Source: Meandrina meandrites
Lineage: Eukaryota > Cnidaria > Anthozoa > Scleractinia > Meandrinidae
Direction of reading: 5' to 3'
Assembly: GCA_963693305.1 (NCBI GenBank)
Contig: OY855906.1
Coordinates: forward strand, 16,500,661 to 16,564,660
Length of the DNA stretch: 64,000 bases
Position numbers and translations under genes: made by a program. Of the stretch, positions 32,390 to 44,600 are shown piece after piece (within the stretch, counting starts at the first letter, position 1; every line of letters starts with the position of its first letter). The notes beneath the pieces were generated by a model. The model saw only the letters and a list, made by a program, of their open reading frames with translations, was not told where the DNA came from and did not search any database.

Positions 32390-32572
32390 ATTTCGCAGTC
32401 GCTTTTTTGGATGTCGCGTGGCGTCCCAAAAAGCGACTGCGAAGCTAAGGATAGTCTAAAATGTCATCCGTCCTCTCTTCCTTACCCCCAAAGGAGGGGT
32501 GCGGGCGAGAAGGACGTCCGCACCCCTCCTCTGGGGGGTAAGGAAAACAGGACGGATGACATTTCAGACTAA
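32390..32572. repeat. Two adjacent long hairpins just upstream of the CCCH-Death gene
   Basis: First hairpin, about 32,393-32,442: TTCGCAGTCGCTTTTTTGG pairs with CCAAAAAGCGACTGCGAA. Second hairpin, about 32,450-32,572: AGTCTAAAATGTCATCCGTC pairs with GACGGATGACATTTCAGACT, with a paired interior (GGAGGGGTGCGG / CCGCACCCCTCC). They end about 80 bases before the start codon and may overlap the promoter or 5' leader. Probably small palindromic elements. Confidence 0.75.
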
Positions 32573-32653
32573 GCCAAGGAGACTCATCACCACGATGCAG
32601 TGGCGTGGAGGACTGGGGTAGAGGCAACTTGTTTATCCCGGAAGTAAACCAAG

Positions 32654-35600
32654 ATGGAGGCAGCAAAGGAGGATTTGTTACAACTTCTCGTGGAAAATGC
32701 ATATGGAAGAGAGCTGGTGCTCGAAGTTGCAGTGTCAGTTCTTTCATGTCGCAACAGTGAATTTGTTTCAAATTTTGGAGCGTTGGAATTCGTGAAATGT
32801 TTTCCCGAACTGTTCAGTACCAGTCGTCAGACCAGGCATGGGAAATCGAAAGTGATGGTGAAGTTGGATGTACCGCTGAAGTTTTGTCCCCAAGCTGGAG
32901 AGATCGGTGGATGTGGTGATGGAAGATGCGACCGTTTGCATTTATGTCCTTTCTTTGTCAAAGAAACCTGTAAATTTGGCGACAAATGTAAGAGATCGCA
33001 CAACTATCGTGACGAACACACGATCCATGTTCTGAAGCACTTCCGTCTTGATTTTCTTAATACCTCCCTCTTGCAAAAAATTCTGAAGATAATTGTGGAC
33101 GAAGGTGAAATCCAACGAGCTGCCACTAATCGCTCGGTGCCAAACATCTGTAAATTCTACAACAAAGGGATTTGCAAGAAAGGCGAGCTTTGCCCCTATC
33201 TGCACGTATGCGAGCATTTCGTCGACGGTGATTGTAAATTCGGACGGAGATGTAAGAGAGATCATGATTTTTCTGATGACCATAATATGAGAGTCTTGGA
33301 AGAATATGGTATGGATGGCATTGGTGATCATTATGTGCTTCAACGCCTTAAAGGGAGAGAAAGGAAGCGAACTCTGAGTGCAAGCTCTGATGGTGAGAAT
33401 CCTCAATAGTTTGCATGTGCTTTTTCAATATATCCTGGTTTACTGATGTTAGTTAAAGTTTTGTGTTCTCATTTCAATTGTTTTGGTTGATCAAATTGTT
33501 GGACCACCCTTCTCTCCTTCTTTCTGCGCTCCTCCCTCCCAACTCCTGGGCTTTAATTAAATGATTCTTAACATTACCTCTTCGGCAGTAGTGGATCCAG
33601 GGGGAGGGTGCGGGGGGCCCCCCCCCCCCCCCCCCATCAGACCTGACGCTTGTTTGAGACTGAAATTCTTACATCGACAGGATCGTATATCACTTTTAAA
33701 CTGGCTGTTTTTTTAATGAAACATTAAACATTTCACTACTAAACTAAATTCCAGGGATATTCAAGAATTAATTCCCCCCAAACAAAAAAGTTCAACAGTC
33801 CTATCTGAACCGAAGTTTGGACCCCCCAATCAAAAATTCCTGTATCCGCCCCTGGTTCGGTATACTACACAGTGCATGCACTATATATATAAATTGTGAT
33901 GGTTGTGTGATCGCATGAGGCTTAAGTTGCCACGCGATAAGGAGCTAATTCACTATAACCCGTAATTATTATAACCCATTATATATGGTGTGAACGGGAA
34001 AAGCTAGTTTTCACTGGGTATTAAAGCATAAGCGCAATAAGAAGAAACACAATTTATTCTTCTTATGCTATCCTCACTGAGAATAGGCATGCATTAGCAC
34101 AAGAAAACAAAGTTGAGTGTGTTCTTTCTTCGTATTTTGCGGTTACACTTATGCTTATGGACTTGTGCTCCGCTATCTTCTCCAGTGTTTCAAAGTGCCT
34201 CTTTCGTTGGTGCCATTAAATGTGTCCATCAACCGTGAGGTGGTTTTTATATATCATGGTGTGTTTTTAAGTGATCCAGTGGAATCAAATGCAGTCAATG
34301 ATGCATGACACTTTGGATCACAGTAAAGTAATTGAAAAAACTCTTTTAAGTGTCAAAAAACTGAAAATTAACAAATGTTTCGGGCTTAGCCCTTCTTCAG
34401 CGTTGTAGTCTGAAATGCCAATGTTAAAACGCGAGTTGCGGAATGCAAAATTCAACGGCTCGCAACCTGAAACACAGTCTCAGCCGTTTTCTTGACAATA
34501 ACTCGGCAAAAATGGCTATGGAGTTAGCAGATTCCACATTCAAGAAGACCAAGCTCACTAGCCACACCATTTTTATCGGACGTTGCTTGAGGAAACGACT
34601 GATTCCTAATGGTTTTAGAATCAGATTTCATCCTGCTGATGGTGATCGTTGCAACAAACGCCTGTCAAAGATCACAGATTCCTGTTCGAGACCGTTAATG
34701 CAGGCTACGATCCATAACTTAAAGATCAGGCTCAACAACATCTCCACCCACAAGAAACGTGCTAGCAGACGTGTCAAAGATAAATTCACACCACCTGAGT
34801 ACAACCGGGCAATGGCTTTAATTTCGGAAATGAACTCACAAGAATATCATGAGATCCAGTCCGCCAAAGACGCAAAATTTGCTACTCTGCTTGGTGAAGC
34901 GACTTCAAACGTAACCACCGTAAATGAAGCCTCCACCCTCGAAAAAAGAACGGTTGTCACCATTCCTGAAGATCTACCCCTTAACAACGCAGAGTATTCT
35001 GTACTCAGCAAGGGTCTTACATTTGTTCCTGTTAACAATAAGAACGATGAGTACCAGGTTAAAGGCTGACTGTGAGAAGTTCTACCGCCGACTGCGCCTA
35101 AAAGCTCATTTTCACGATCGTGAAGATACTGACCAAGTGCCTGACAATGACCCCTTCACTAGGTTTGACAGCAAGACCTCTACTTGGACGCCTCCTGAGG
35201 GGAGTTTCTCTGCACTTGACCATTACATAGATCGCTGCCGCCGGTCTATCGCTTCTCGCAACTACATGAGACGTGCTACCTTCTCGAACCTTTCACAGGA
35301 AGAAATAGCTAGTTCTTCAAAGCTTGAGATGTCATGACGACATCCGTTATCAAACCGGCCGACAAGGGGGGCGCAGTGGTTGTCTGGAAACAAGATCTCT
35401 ACACCCAGGAAGCAAACCGCCAGCTGTCTGACAACCGTTTCTACCAACGTCTAGATTCTGACCCCGTTCAGGCTGATCAAAAAATCATCAGAGACACCAT
35501 CAAATACATGATCGCCACTTGTGAACTACCTCCAACGGCGAAACATCTCATGGTTACCACCCCGCGCACTTCGCGTTTCTACATACTACCCAAGATTCAC

Positions 35601-38600
35601 AAGCCAAACAACCCTGGGCGTCCCATTGTCTCTGCATGCTGCTGCCCTACCGAGAACATCGCATCGTACCTCGATGAAGTAATGGCGCCTTTTATCAGAA
35701 AACTCCCTACCTATGTCAAGGATGCAAACCATGCTCTTTGGCACCGAGTCTGATCCCAGTCCTCGCTTCCTGTTCACCATGGACATAAAATCACTAACCA
35801 TGGTGGACTACTAGCCCTCAGCTATTTCCTCGACCAAAGGACTGTAAAGGAGCCATCAACGCCCACCCTGACCCGCCTAGCGGAGCTGGTACTGAATCTC
35901 AATGCATTTTCATTTAACGATCAACACTATCGACAGATTGGAGGGGTGGCAATGGGAAGAAAAATGGGTCCCAACTGAGCATGCCTGTTTGTCGGTTACA
36001 TTGAAGAACAGATCCACTCCAACTACACCGGCTTTATTTTGTATCCCAACTTCACAAATGCTACATTGACGATGTAGTCGGAGCTGCACAGTGCAGTCAC
36101 CTTGATCTGGAGGAATTTATCAATTACGTCTCCAACTATCACCCATCAGCCCTTTAGTTCACATTTAACATCAGAGAACTGGAACTACCTTTTCTTGACA
36201 TCAAGCTGGCAATTAAAAACAACACCTTACAGACGTCCGTGCACTACATGGAGACAGATGCGCACAACTACCTCCATCGTACGTCACTCCATCCGGATCA
36301 TTGTAAAAAGGCAATTCCATACAGCCAGTTTCTTCGACTCCGCCGGATCTGTTCTGATAATGATGATTTTGTAGTAAGAACCTCAGAAATGAAGACCTAC
36401 TTCCTGGCGCGTGGTTACTCTGAGACCTCACTCGACAACGACCTACGCAGAGTATCAACTGTCCCCCGAGACGACGCACTAACACCACCATCACACCAGA
36501 ACGACAACGCAGGGAATAGAGTAGCGCTCGTGTTAACTTACAGCCCCTTCAACACCGGCACAAAGCGCATCCTGCTGGACAATTTCGACATCTTGTCCAC
36601 TGATCCTGAGACACGCAGGATTTTCTCCGAGTTCCCCTTGTGTCGTATCGACGGCACTCCTCTGGCTACTCGCACACAGATGCCAGAACATATCTCTGCC
36701 GACGTCCTCGCTGCCTGACGTGCAAGTTCACCACACCCAGAACTAATGAACAGGGCCCAAAGAGCGTCTATACCATCCGTGATCGCTTCACCTGTCAGTC
36801 TGAAAATGTGGTCTACTGCATCGTTTGTCGCCGTTGTTCCGTTCTATACATCGGTGAAACTGGGAGACGCCTCCGGGAACGCTTCAGTGAGCACTTGCGA
36901 AGCATCCGCAACCATTCTCCTGGGTTCCCGGTGGCTGAACATTTCAACTCAGCCACTCACTCACTCGACGACATCACTGTTTGTGGCCTGAAACAGTGCA
37001 GCGGCGGCAATACTAGCCGGAAACAGCAGGAAATGCGACTGATTTTCTCAGCCCGAGTGGACTGAACATTAATTTCAGTATTAGTTGACTGATCCTGCGC
37101 ATATTTATAACACGCGCCGTATGTTTTTATCTCAACATCAATTTATAACTAGGAGTAATCGTAGATTATGTAGTGCGTTCGATATGCTCGCCATTGATGA
37201 ACAACGTGCTACTTGTAACATGCCTTGCGTGAAAAAAATGTTATTTTCCCCATGCAGGAGACGTTTCGACCGAACATCTTCGGTCTTCATCAGTTTCAAA
37301 CGTCATAAAGGCCGTAACGGCTCTTTTTTTTTACGGTTCACTAATTGGCGCGTGCTACGATAGCAAACGTAACAAAGCTATTGTTGCGCAAGATCGAATC
37401 ACGCAAAAGACTTGCGAATTGATGGCATGTCGATACGCTCATTGCCCGCGTTGGGTCTCGCCTAGAGTGCCAAGCCTCAAGGAAAGTCTCTTGCGGTAAT
37501 CCCTCCCTCTGTCGACAATGGTTGCATGATCGAAATACATGTAAGGTACCACCGACGCCACTCGAGTGAGATCGTCAAGCTGAGGCCAATAACGAAAGCG
37601 AGGCAAATTGCAGAAGAAACGAAAGCGAGGCAAATTGCAGAAGAAACAAAAGCGAGGCAAATTGCAGAAGAAACGAAAGCGAGGCAAATTGCAGAAGAAA
37701 CGAAATCTCGATTTTTCTTAGCTACACAAGATTAGGGTTGCGTTCTCCTATCGTCGAACGCAATTAATCGACTGTGTTGATTTCGCGCGCGCACGACGAG
37801 CACGCGCGAGCCGTTGGATTTTGTATGGCGCAACTCGCGTTTTAACAGTTATATTTCAGACTACAACACTGAAGAAGGGCTAAGCACGAAACATTTGTTA
37901 TTAAAAGAGTTTTTTCAATTTCTCTCCTATTTTTAAATGAACCTGCTATAGCTATCCAGTCAGAATGAGATCAACTCTTCAAAACGAAAACACAAGCACG
38001 CAAAGCATAAAATTTTTGGTTGACACTCAGGCTCTTTAAATTATAAGAATCTCAACATACAAGAGTCTTCATTCCCCTTCACTAGCAGTCAGGAAATAAC
38101 TTGTCACCCTGGATTAGAATCTGCAAGAATGAAGCGTTCCTGCATGCATGATGACTTTGGGAATTGAATTCCATACAATTCCCTGCCATGGAACACAACA
38201 TGGCATTTTCTGTGGGATAAAATCAGGAAATTATTTTACTTGAAATTACATAATAGTATATTGTACAATGACAGTCTGCTAATTTGACCTTAATCTCTTC
38301 CCTCCTTCCTAAAAACCCAATGCAATGTTTTGACATATTAATATTTAATGAATTATTCTTTTTCCTTGGAAAATGAAGAAAATACCCCTTGTCTTCCTGG
38401 TGAAGTTCTAGAATCGCTTTCGTCACTGTCAAGTGCTGCTAGAGATGCCGCACTTCAACTTAAGAAGAGTCTGCCCGTGGACCAAGTCACACTGGAACAG
38501 CCAGACCCAAGGACCAAGACTTTGACCCGACATCCCGTTAATGTGCCTCAGAACTTGAGGGGAACAACACCAGCTGGGACCCGACATCCCCTGGCAAGAA

Positions 38601-41600
38601 AAGCTGAGGATTCAAACAGGCTTAATGGGTTTCAGCACAAGAGGGAAACTACACCGGCTGGAACCCGACATTCCCTGGCAAGAATTAGAGCTGAGGATTC
38701 AAACAGGCAAGAGCACAAGAGGGAAATCACACCAGCTTGGACCCGACGTCCCCTGGCAAGAAAAATGGCTGAGATTTCAAACAGGCGTAACGTGTTTCAA
38801 CACAAGAGGGAAACCACACCAGCTTGGACCCGACGTCCCCTGGCAAGAAAAATGGCTGAGATTTCAAACAGGCGTAATGTGTTTCAACACAAGAGGGAAA
38901 TCACACCAGCTTGGACTAGTGGTAGATTCATCTTTGGTTAAGCATAATTATCAATTGACAATTTAGTATATGATTTGTTATTTATTTATCGAAGTAACTG
39001 AAAGTCATGACAACATACAAAATACACAAAGTCGCAGATTGGTGCAACCTGGTGCACTTATGAAATTGTGCACAGCTTAGATCTGTAGGTATACTTAAAT
39101 GTGACCTGACGACACGTTTGTAACCATTTCAGAAATTCCTGAACAAAAACATAAATGATGTTAGTGTACGAAACATCCAATGTTGATAATATAAATGCAA
39201 TGCAACTTTTCGTTTTTCAGTTGTAATTAATTTATTATGTATGATACAATTTCCAACACATTATCTATATGAGTTTTTTCTTATTGCAGATGCTTACGCT
39301 AATGGTGCAAGTGAGGACAAGATAATAAGAACAGGTGTGTTGACTAAAATTGATATTCTTAAGGCTGATTTTTGTTGAGCAAAAGCACAACGCGTAAAGC
39401 ATAAGCATAAGCATTGGGAAAAAGCATATTTGTGTAAAATTGGTACTTACAAGTCAAGTTAATTTGTGTTTCTGCATTGTTAAGCAAAGAGTAAGTGTTC
39501 AGGATTGAATACAGCTACCAAAATTTACAAATTTTATGATTTTTAGTAGGGTGTTTGCAAAAACTGCAAAATTTACAAAAATCACACGAGCATCCACAAA
39601 ACATGACAAACTTATTTGAGAGGTCCAAGGCAGGCTCCTGAATTCTGCAAAAGTAACGAAAACTACAAAATTTACGAAGGCTGCAAAAATTACGACAAAT
39701 CCCAAGAGCACCGATGGAAATCAACAAATTTATTTAAGTGGTCCATGGAGGGCCCCAAATTCTACAAAAATGACGAAAGCGAGGAAATTTGCAAAAATTA
39801 GGAAAAATCACAAGAGCGTCTATTAATAAATCACCCGTCCCATATTAAAATGTAATAACTTGTAACCAGAAATGTAATAAACCCTCTCACCATAAATGTT
39901 ACAAAATTTGACTATAGAAATATGTAATAAACGGAATAACCGTAAATGCAATAAGGCTTAACCATAAATGTAATAAACTGCCTATATTGAGGGTAGTAAA
40001 GGGTATTTTCACGACCCGTGTTCAGTCCTTTTTACTTCCCGTGAAATGGCTGTTTTTTCCTTGTGAATCGTGATTTCCATAGCCGCTGTGAACAGTGATT
40101 TTCCAAAACGTTCTCTTTTATTTTCCGTGAAGCGTGAGCTACCAAAGTCATATTTTTCGTGAATTGTGAAAGGGCTGTTTTATTTTCCGTGAAACGTGAT
40201 CTATACTCCCCGTTTACCACCCTGAAAATGACAGAATATAGATCCCTTTATAGCACAAAATAAAATACCAAATTTATAGACAATAGAGAGGTTAAGCATG
40301 GCGTTATCGGCAGACGGCAAACGGCAAAGATAGCTTCTGATTTTGAGTTGTTTTCTTTTGTCCGTAAATAAAGCACACAAAAATGGAATAACGTCTCCTA
40401 CTCATTCATTGCAAATAGAAATAATTTCACTCTGCTGTACACACAACTAAAGAGAGACGGCAAAAGTTCCATTTTTGCCGTTTGCCGTAAACGTCATGCT
40501 TAACCTCTCTAATGGCAAATACCGCGAACCGTAGAAATGGTGTCAGGCGCTAGCTAGGCTGCTAGCTAGGCGTGTCGACATAAGCAAAAAGCGCCAACAT
40601 GTATATCAATACTTTGCTAGTTTTGGCATGGCGGAATTGTTTGATTCATTAGCTTTTCAGGAACACCACCAATTGAAATAGAAATTAAACTGTCTTGCGT
40701 CCACTTCAAGTTTAAGTTACGAGAAATCAATCGTCATTTACGGAACTGCATATTTCTTCCCGCCTTCTGATTACACCATCTACTTAGGGCCAGACTCGTT
40801 CCCAGTCGCTCCTGAGGCGGTTTTGAGTAGAACGCATTGCATTTGCCCTTCCCAGCCTGCCCCGCAACCCTCACATCATTTCTCCCCAGTCTTTCATCGC
40901 CTTTGAAGAACAAAATAAGTAGGGACTGGGAACGAGTCTGACTCAGTGCCGTAGCTAGCAAGAGACGTAAGAGGCAAGACGAGGCACTTGTCTCGTCTAG
41001 ATTTTAACTCAAAATTAAAAACAAAACACGTGTAGTTGGGAAAATAAATCCCAGTTGAACGAAATCGATTTTTCTGAAGAAATAGCTTACGAAAAATGCC
41101 GAAAATAGCGTTTCAGAGCTTCTAGATTTCAAAATTTTCTGGGGGAGATGCCCCAGACCTCCCTAACGGCTTGTGCCTTCGGCGATCGCAGATGTTGCAA
41201 GATCTTGCCTCGTCTATGCCAAAAGACTGGCTACGGCCTTGCTATTGTCTCGTGTAAGTGAAACGAAGATGCAAGGCACTTTTCTACGTTTCAACAGACT
41301 GCCGACTCATTCCGCGCGTTGAGATATCGGAACCGAGAAGTGTATTTTTCTAAAGATGTTCTATGCTTTTCATGGAACTGTATAAAATTTTTGCACGTCA
41401 CAATAAATAGAGTCTAAAGTATCTTTGGAATCCATTTCAATGCTATCTGTCACTGAAACATTTTTTAACGTCTCGGCAGCTCACCTCTCCTCCGCCTAAA
41501 ACGTTTTGGTGGATAAGACGAGCTGAAGACTAATCAAAAAAGTGAAGGGAAGAGAGTTGGGGGAGACGCAGACGTTCTTTTGGCTCGTCACGAGCCAAAA

Positions 41601-44600
41601 GAAGAATTTGAGATCACTGCATTGTTTCGGGTATGCCTAAAAAAAAACTGAATTGCTAATTGCTTTTCTCAATGCAGTGGCGGATCCCGGGGAGGGGCCC
41701 GGGGGCCCACCCGCCCCCTTAATTTTTCGGAAATAGCGCATTTTCTGTGCACTGCCGGAATTATCTTCGTAGAATTCAACATTCATAGTCAAGCCTTCAA
41801 AAGCGCCCCCCTCCCCCATTCCCGTAGCTGAAGGTCTGGATTCGCCACTGTAAAGTTCATTATAAATCAAGGCAGATATATTAATCATATCATTTTAATA
41901 GCCGATTAATAGACCAAACTTTCAGCGTTACCTGTTCACACGACAATTAACGACAGAAGCGTCTTGGACAGTGTACGAAGTGAAAGAGAGACGCGGTTGT
42001 AGTTTAAACTGATGTTTAGTGATAATAGCCAGTTTATTACATTTATGGTTCAGCCTTATTACATTTATATTTATAATTTCAGTTTATTACATTTATGGTC
42101 AGTTATTATTAAATATATTGTTATTGTATGGCGATTTCCAGCTGGAAATAGGAACTCAGTGGCACGTGAAAATTGCCTGTCTTTCTATAAAAGGTGAAAA
42201 TTCCCCCCCCCCCCCCCCCCTTTCTAAATCGAAAACCTCGTGTATAACTTATTAGCATCAAATCTTTCCAAAGGTCAATAACCGAAAAACTAACGGCAGA
42301 GCAAGCTGAAATTGTCAATTGCACACGAATCGGTCACAGTGTGTTGATCACTGGCAAGCTGGAGCCGACAAATTAACAGTATTCGACAAAAGAGTATTCG
42401 GCGAATCTTAAAGTAGAAAATCGACCTTCATGCCCCTGCCCCGCTTAGGTCGATTTGTCGACATGACGCCGTCTTGTGTGTGGTTCAACGGGTTATGCAT
42501 AACAAGAAAAGCAATGGCCGCACTTTGGAGGATTTCTCTCACTTTAGTAGAGCACTCGGAACCCAAGGAAAAACGAAAGGAAAGAGGAATTACCTGAGAT
42601 TACGCTGGTGGAAATTCGAGCTTCGAGTTAGATGTAGTTCATATAAATTGTTCCCAACCTTGGGAATATTTAATAAAGTACACGTTCGAAATTTTTTGCA
42701 AAGCAATAACTCACCGAAATCACTTAAATTGGCCCGAGGAACTGACAAACGGCAAAAAACTTAACATGGCAGCAGTGAAAGTCGATTTAATTCATTGTTT
42801 AGTTCTGCTAGTGTACTGTGGCTCTTATCGTTAGCTTGGGCTGCCTGTGATGACACAGTTTTAAACATGCTGATGTGTATCTCATGTACAGTGTGTCGTC
42901 TTATCATTAAGCCCGCTTTCGAGCAATCAAACGTTTGCAGTAGCTAGTACATACATTCAGCATTGCTGTTACGTTTTGCGGAACACCCTCCAACTATTCA
43001 TTAATTTATGTTTGATTTCGCGCAACACTGTTTTAGATCGAGGAAAATACGCACGCGCTTTCTCGCTCATAAAGTGGAAGCTGTCAAATTGAAATTAGCA
43101 ACACAATGAACTGCTGAAAATTGTAAATCTCCCAAAGATGTGCCAGAAAATCGTCAAGTTAGCGAAAAACCACAAATTTGGTAAATTTTGGAATCTGCAA
43201 GCCGGCTCTGATCAAGTGGTTGAATAGCATTACAAACAAAGTACAAAAAATCGTACATTTTGCTGTTGTCTACCGAAAAATCGTCAAGTTAGCGAAAAAA
43301 CGCAAATTTTGCAGTTTTGCAAACTCCGCAGGCCGGTTCTGGGCAAGTGATTGAATAAGCATGAAAAAGAAGTGCAAAAAAAAAAAACGTAAATTCCGCT
43401 ACTAGGTACCAAAAAATCGTTGAGTTTGCAGAATTTTGTAACTGAAATGAAGAATCAATCCTGCGTTCAATCCGGGACAAAAGTGTAAGCAAACCGATAT
43501 ATCTCTTTCACTGTGTTATACCTCCGTATTATTTTCTTGTCCAACCACGTCCTTCGCCTGTTTTAGGTCCTCCATCGCCCGAACGCCTTGATGTTCGAAA
43601 GATGCCCGTTTCCCTGCGTACAGAACTTACAATTGCACTGTCTGGTGAGTGTTGTTCATAAGAAATCGAAAATCTCTTGAATCTGCAACAGATGGCTATT
43701 TTATTCTTTTCCAAAGCAAGATTTCCAGATGACCAGGAAATTGAATCATGAAGACAAAGAGTTCGAAGAAATGATATATAATTTATGTTACTAATTTAAA
43801 ATGGGGTACCTGGTAATAATTGTGGAGGCTTTAGATTTTGGGGGGTTCCCGTAGGAAACCAACAGATCTGTTTATAGTCTGCTACAGATCTGCAGATTGT
43901 CTTCACATCATCTACAGATTATCTGCAGATCATCCGCGGAATGTCTGCAGAATGTCTGCAGAATATCTGCAAATGACCTGCAGATCTGCAATTTGTCTGT
44001 TGAATAGCAGACAAAAAGCAGACGAACTACACCAATCAAACAATTAGTTTTGGAGTACACTGTACGTCACACAACAGATTTCTCGTTTGAACTGGAGCAT
44101 TAAAAAACATGAATTCTTCTTTAGAAAAAGCAGCCTCATGGTATTTTCCTCTACATTTAATTAAAAAGAATACTTTGCAATTGAATTGGTAAAATGAAAG
44201 GAACAAAAGGAAAATTGCCAACTTCAATACAAACATGTACACGCTGTAACTTACAACCTTTATTAAATTGTAATATTCCTATGTCTCTACAGTTACATGT
44301 AAATAAAGGAATCTGACTTGAAATAGAAAGTTGAAAGAAAGTTACAGTATTCTTTGTTGTGGTTTACAGGCAAGTAAACAAATAATATATAGGATGCGAT
44401 TTTCATGTCCTGATTGCTAGACTATCTTTGTGCACAAAATATGCAGCATGTTTGTTTAATTTGTATCCGAGCTACAAACTGCTTAACAGTGCTCACCTTT
44501 CACTTGACCGATCATTGGCCTGTTCCATATCTTGTGGTAATAAAATTATAGCTAAACACAGTCCATGATGAGACTAATTTCCCACGTACAGCTGTTTCAA

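Larger units (their letters stand above)
34330..37920 (+). mobile_element. Decayed Penelope-like retroelement with terminal inverted repeats
   Basis: AATTGAAAAAACTCTTTTA at the left end pairs with TAAAAGAGTTTTTTCAATT at the right end. The inverted similarity extends about 110 bases inwards on each side, through GCAACTCGCGTTTTAAC near 34,425-34,440 and 37,830-37,846. Between them is a broken reverse transcriptase and GIY-YIG coding region on the plus strand. Hammerhead-ribozyme-like cores lie in both terminal repeats and once more at 37,258-37,306. No clear target-site duplication was seen. It lies in intron 1 of the CCCH-Death gene. Confidence 0.85.
39845..42115. mobile_element. Probable DNA element with ATAAATGTAATAAAC subterminal repeats
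   Basis: ATAAATGTAATAAAC-type units repeat at 39,848-39,985. Their reverse complement GTTTATTACATTTAT repeats at 42,028-42,105, making inverted, repeat-rich ends about 2.1 kb apart. Nested inside are MITEs at 40,286-40,509, 40,791-40,940, about 40,945-41,240 and 41,674-41,850. Outer ends and target duplication are not defined. Confidence 0.5.

Noticed and set aside
34443..37065. Telomerase-like reverse transcriptase
   Set aside because: The GIY-YIG domain and KPADKGGAVVVW motif identify a Penelope-like element.
37526..37735. Open frame with IAEETKARQ repeats
   Set aside because: Produced by a 27-base tandem repeat in the 3' part of a decayed retroelement.
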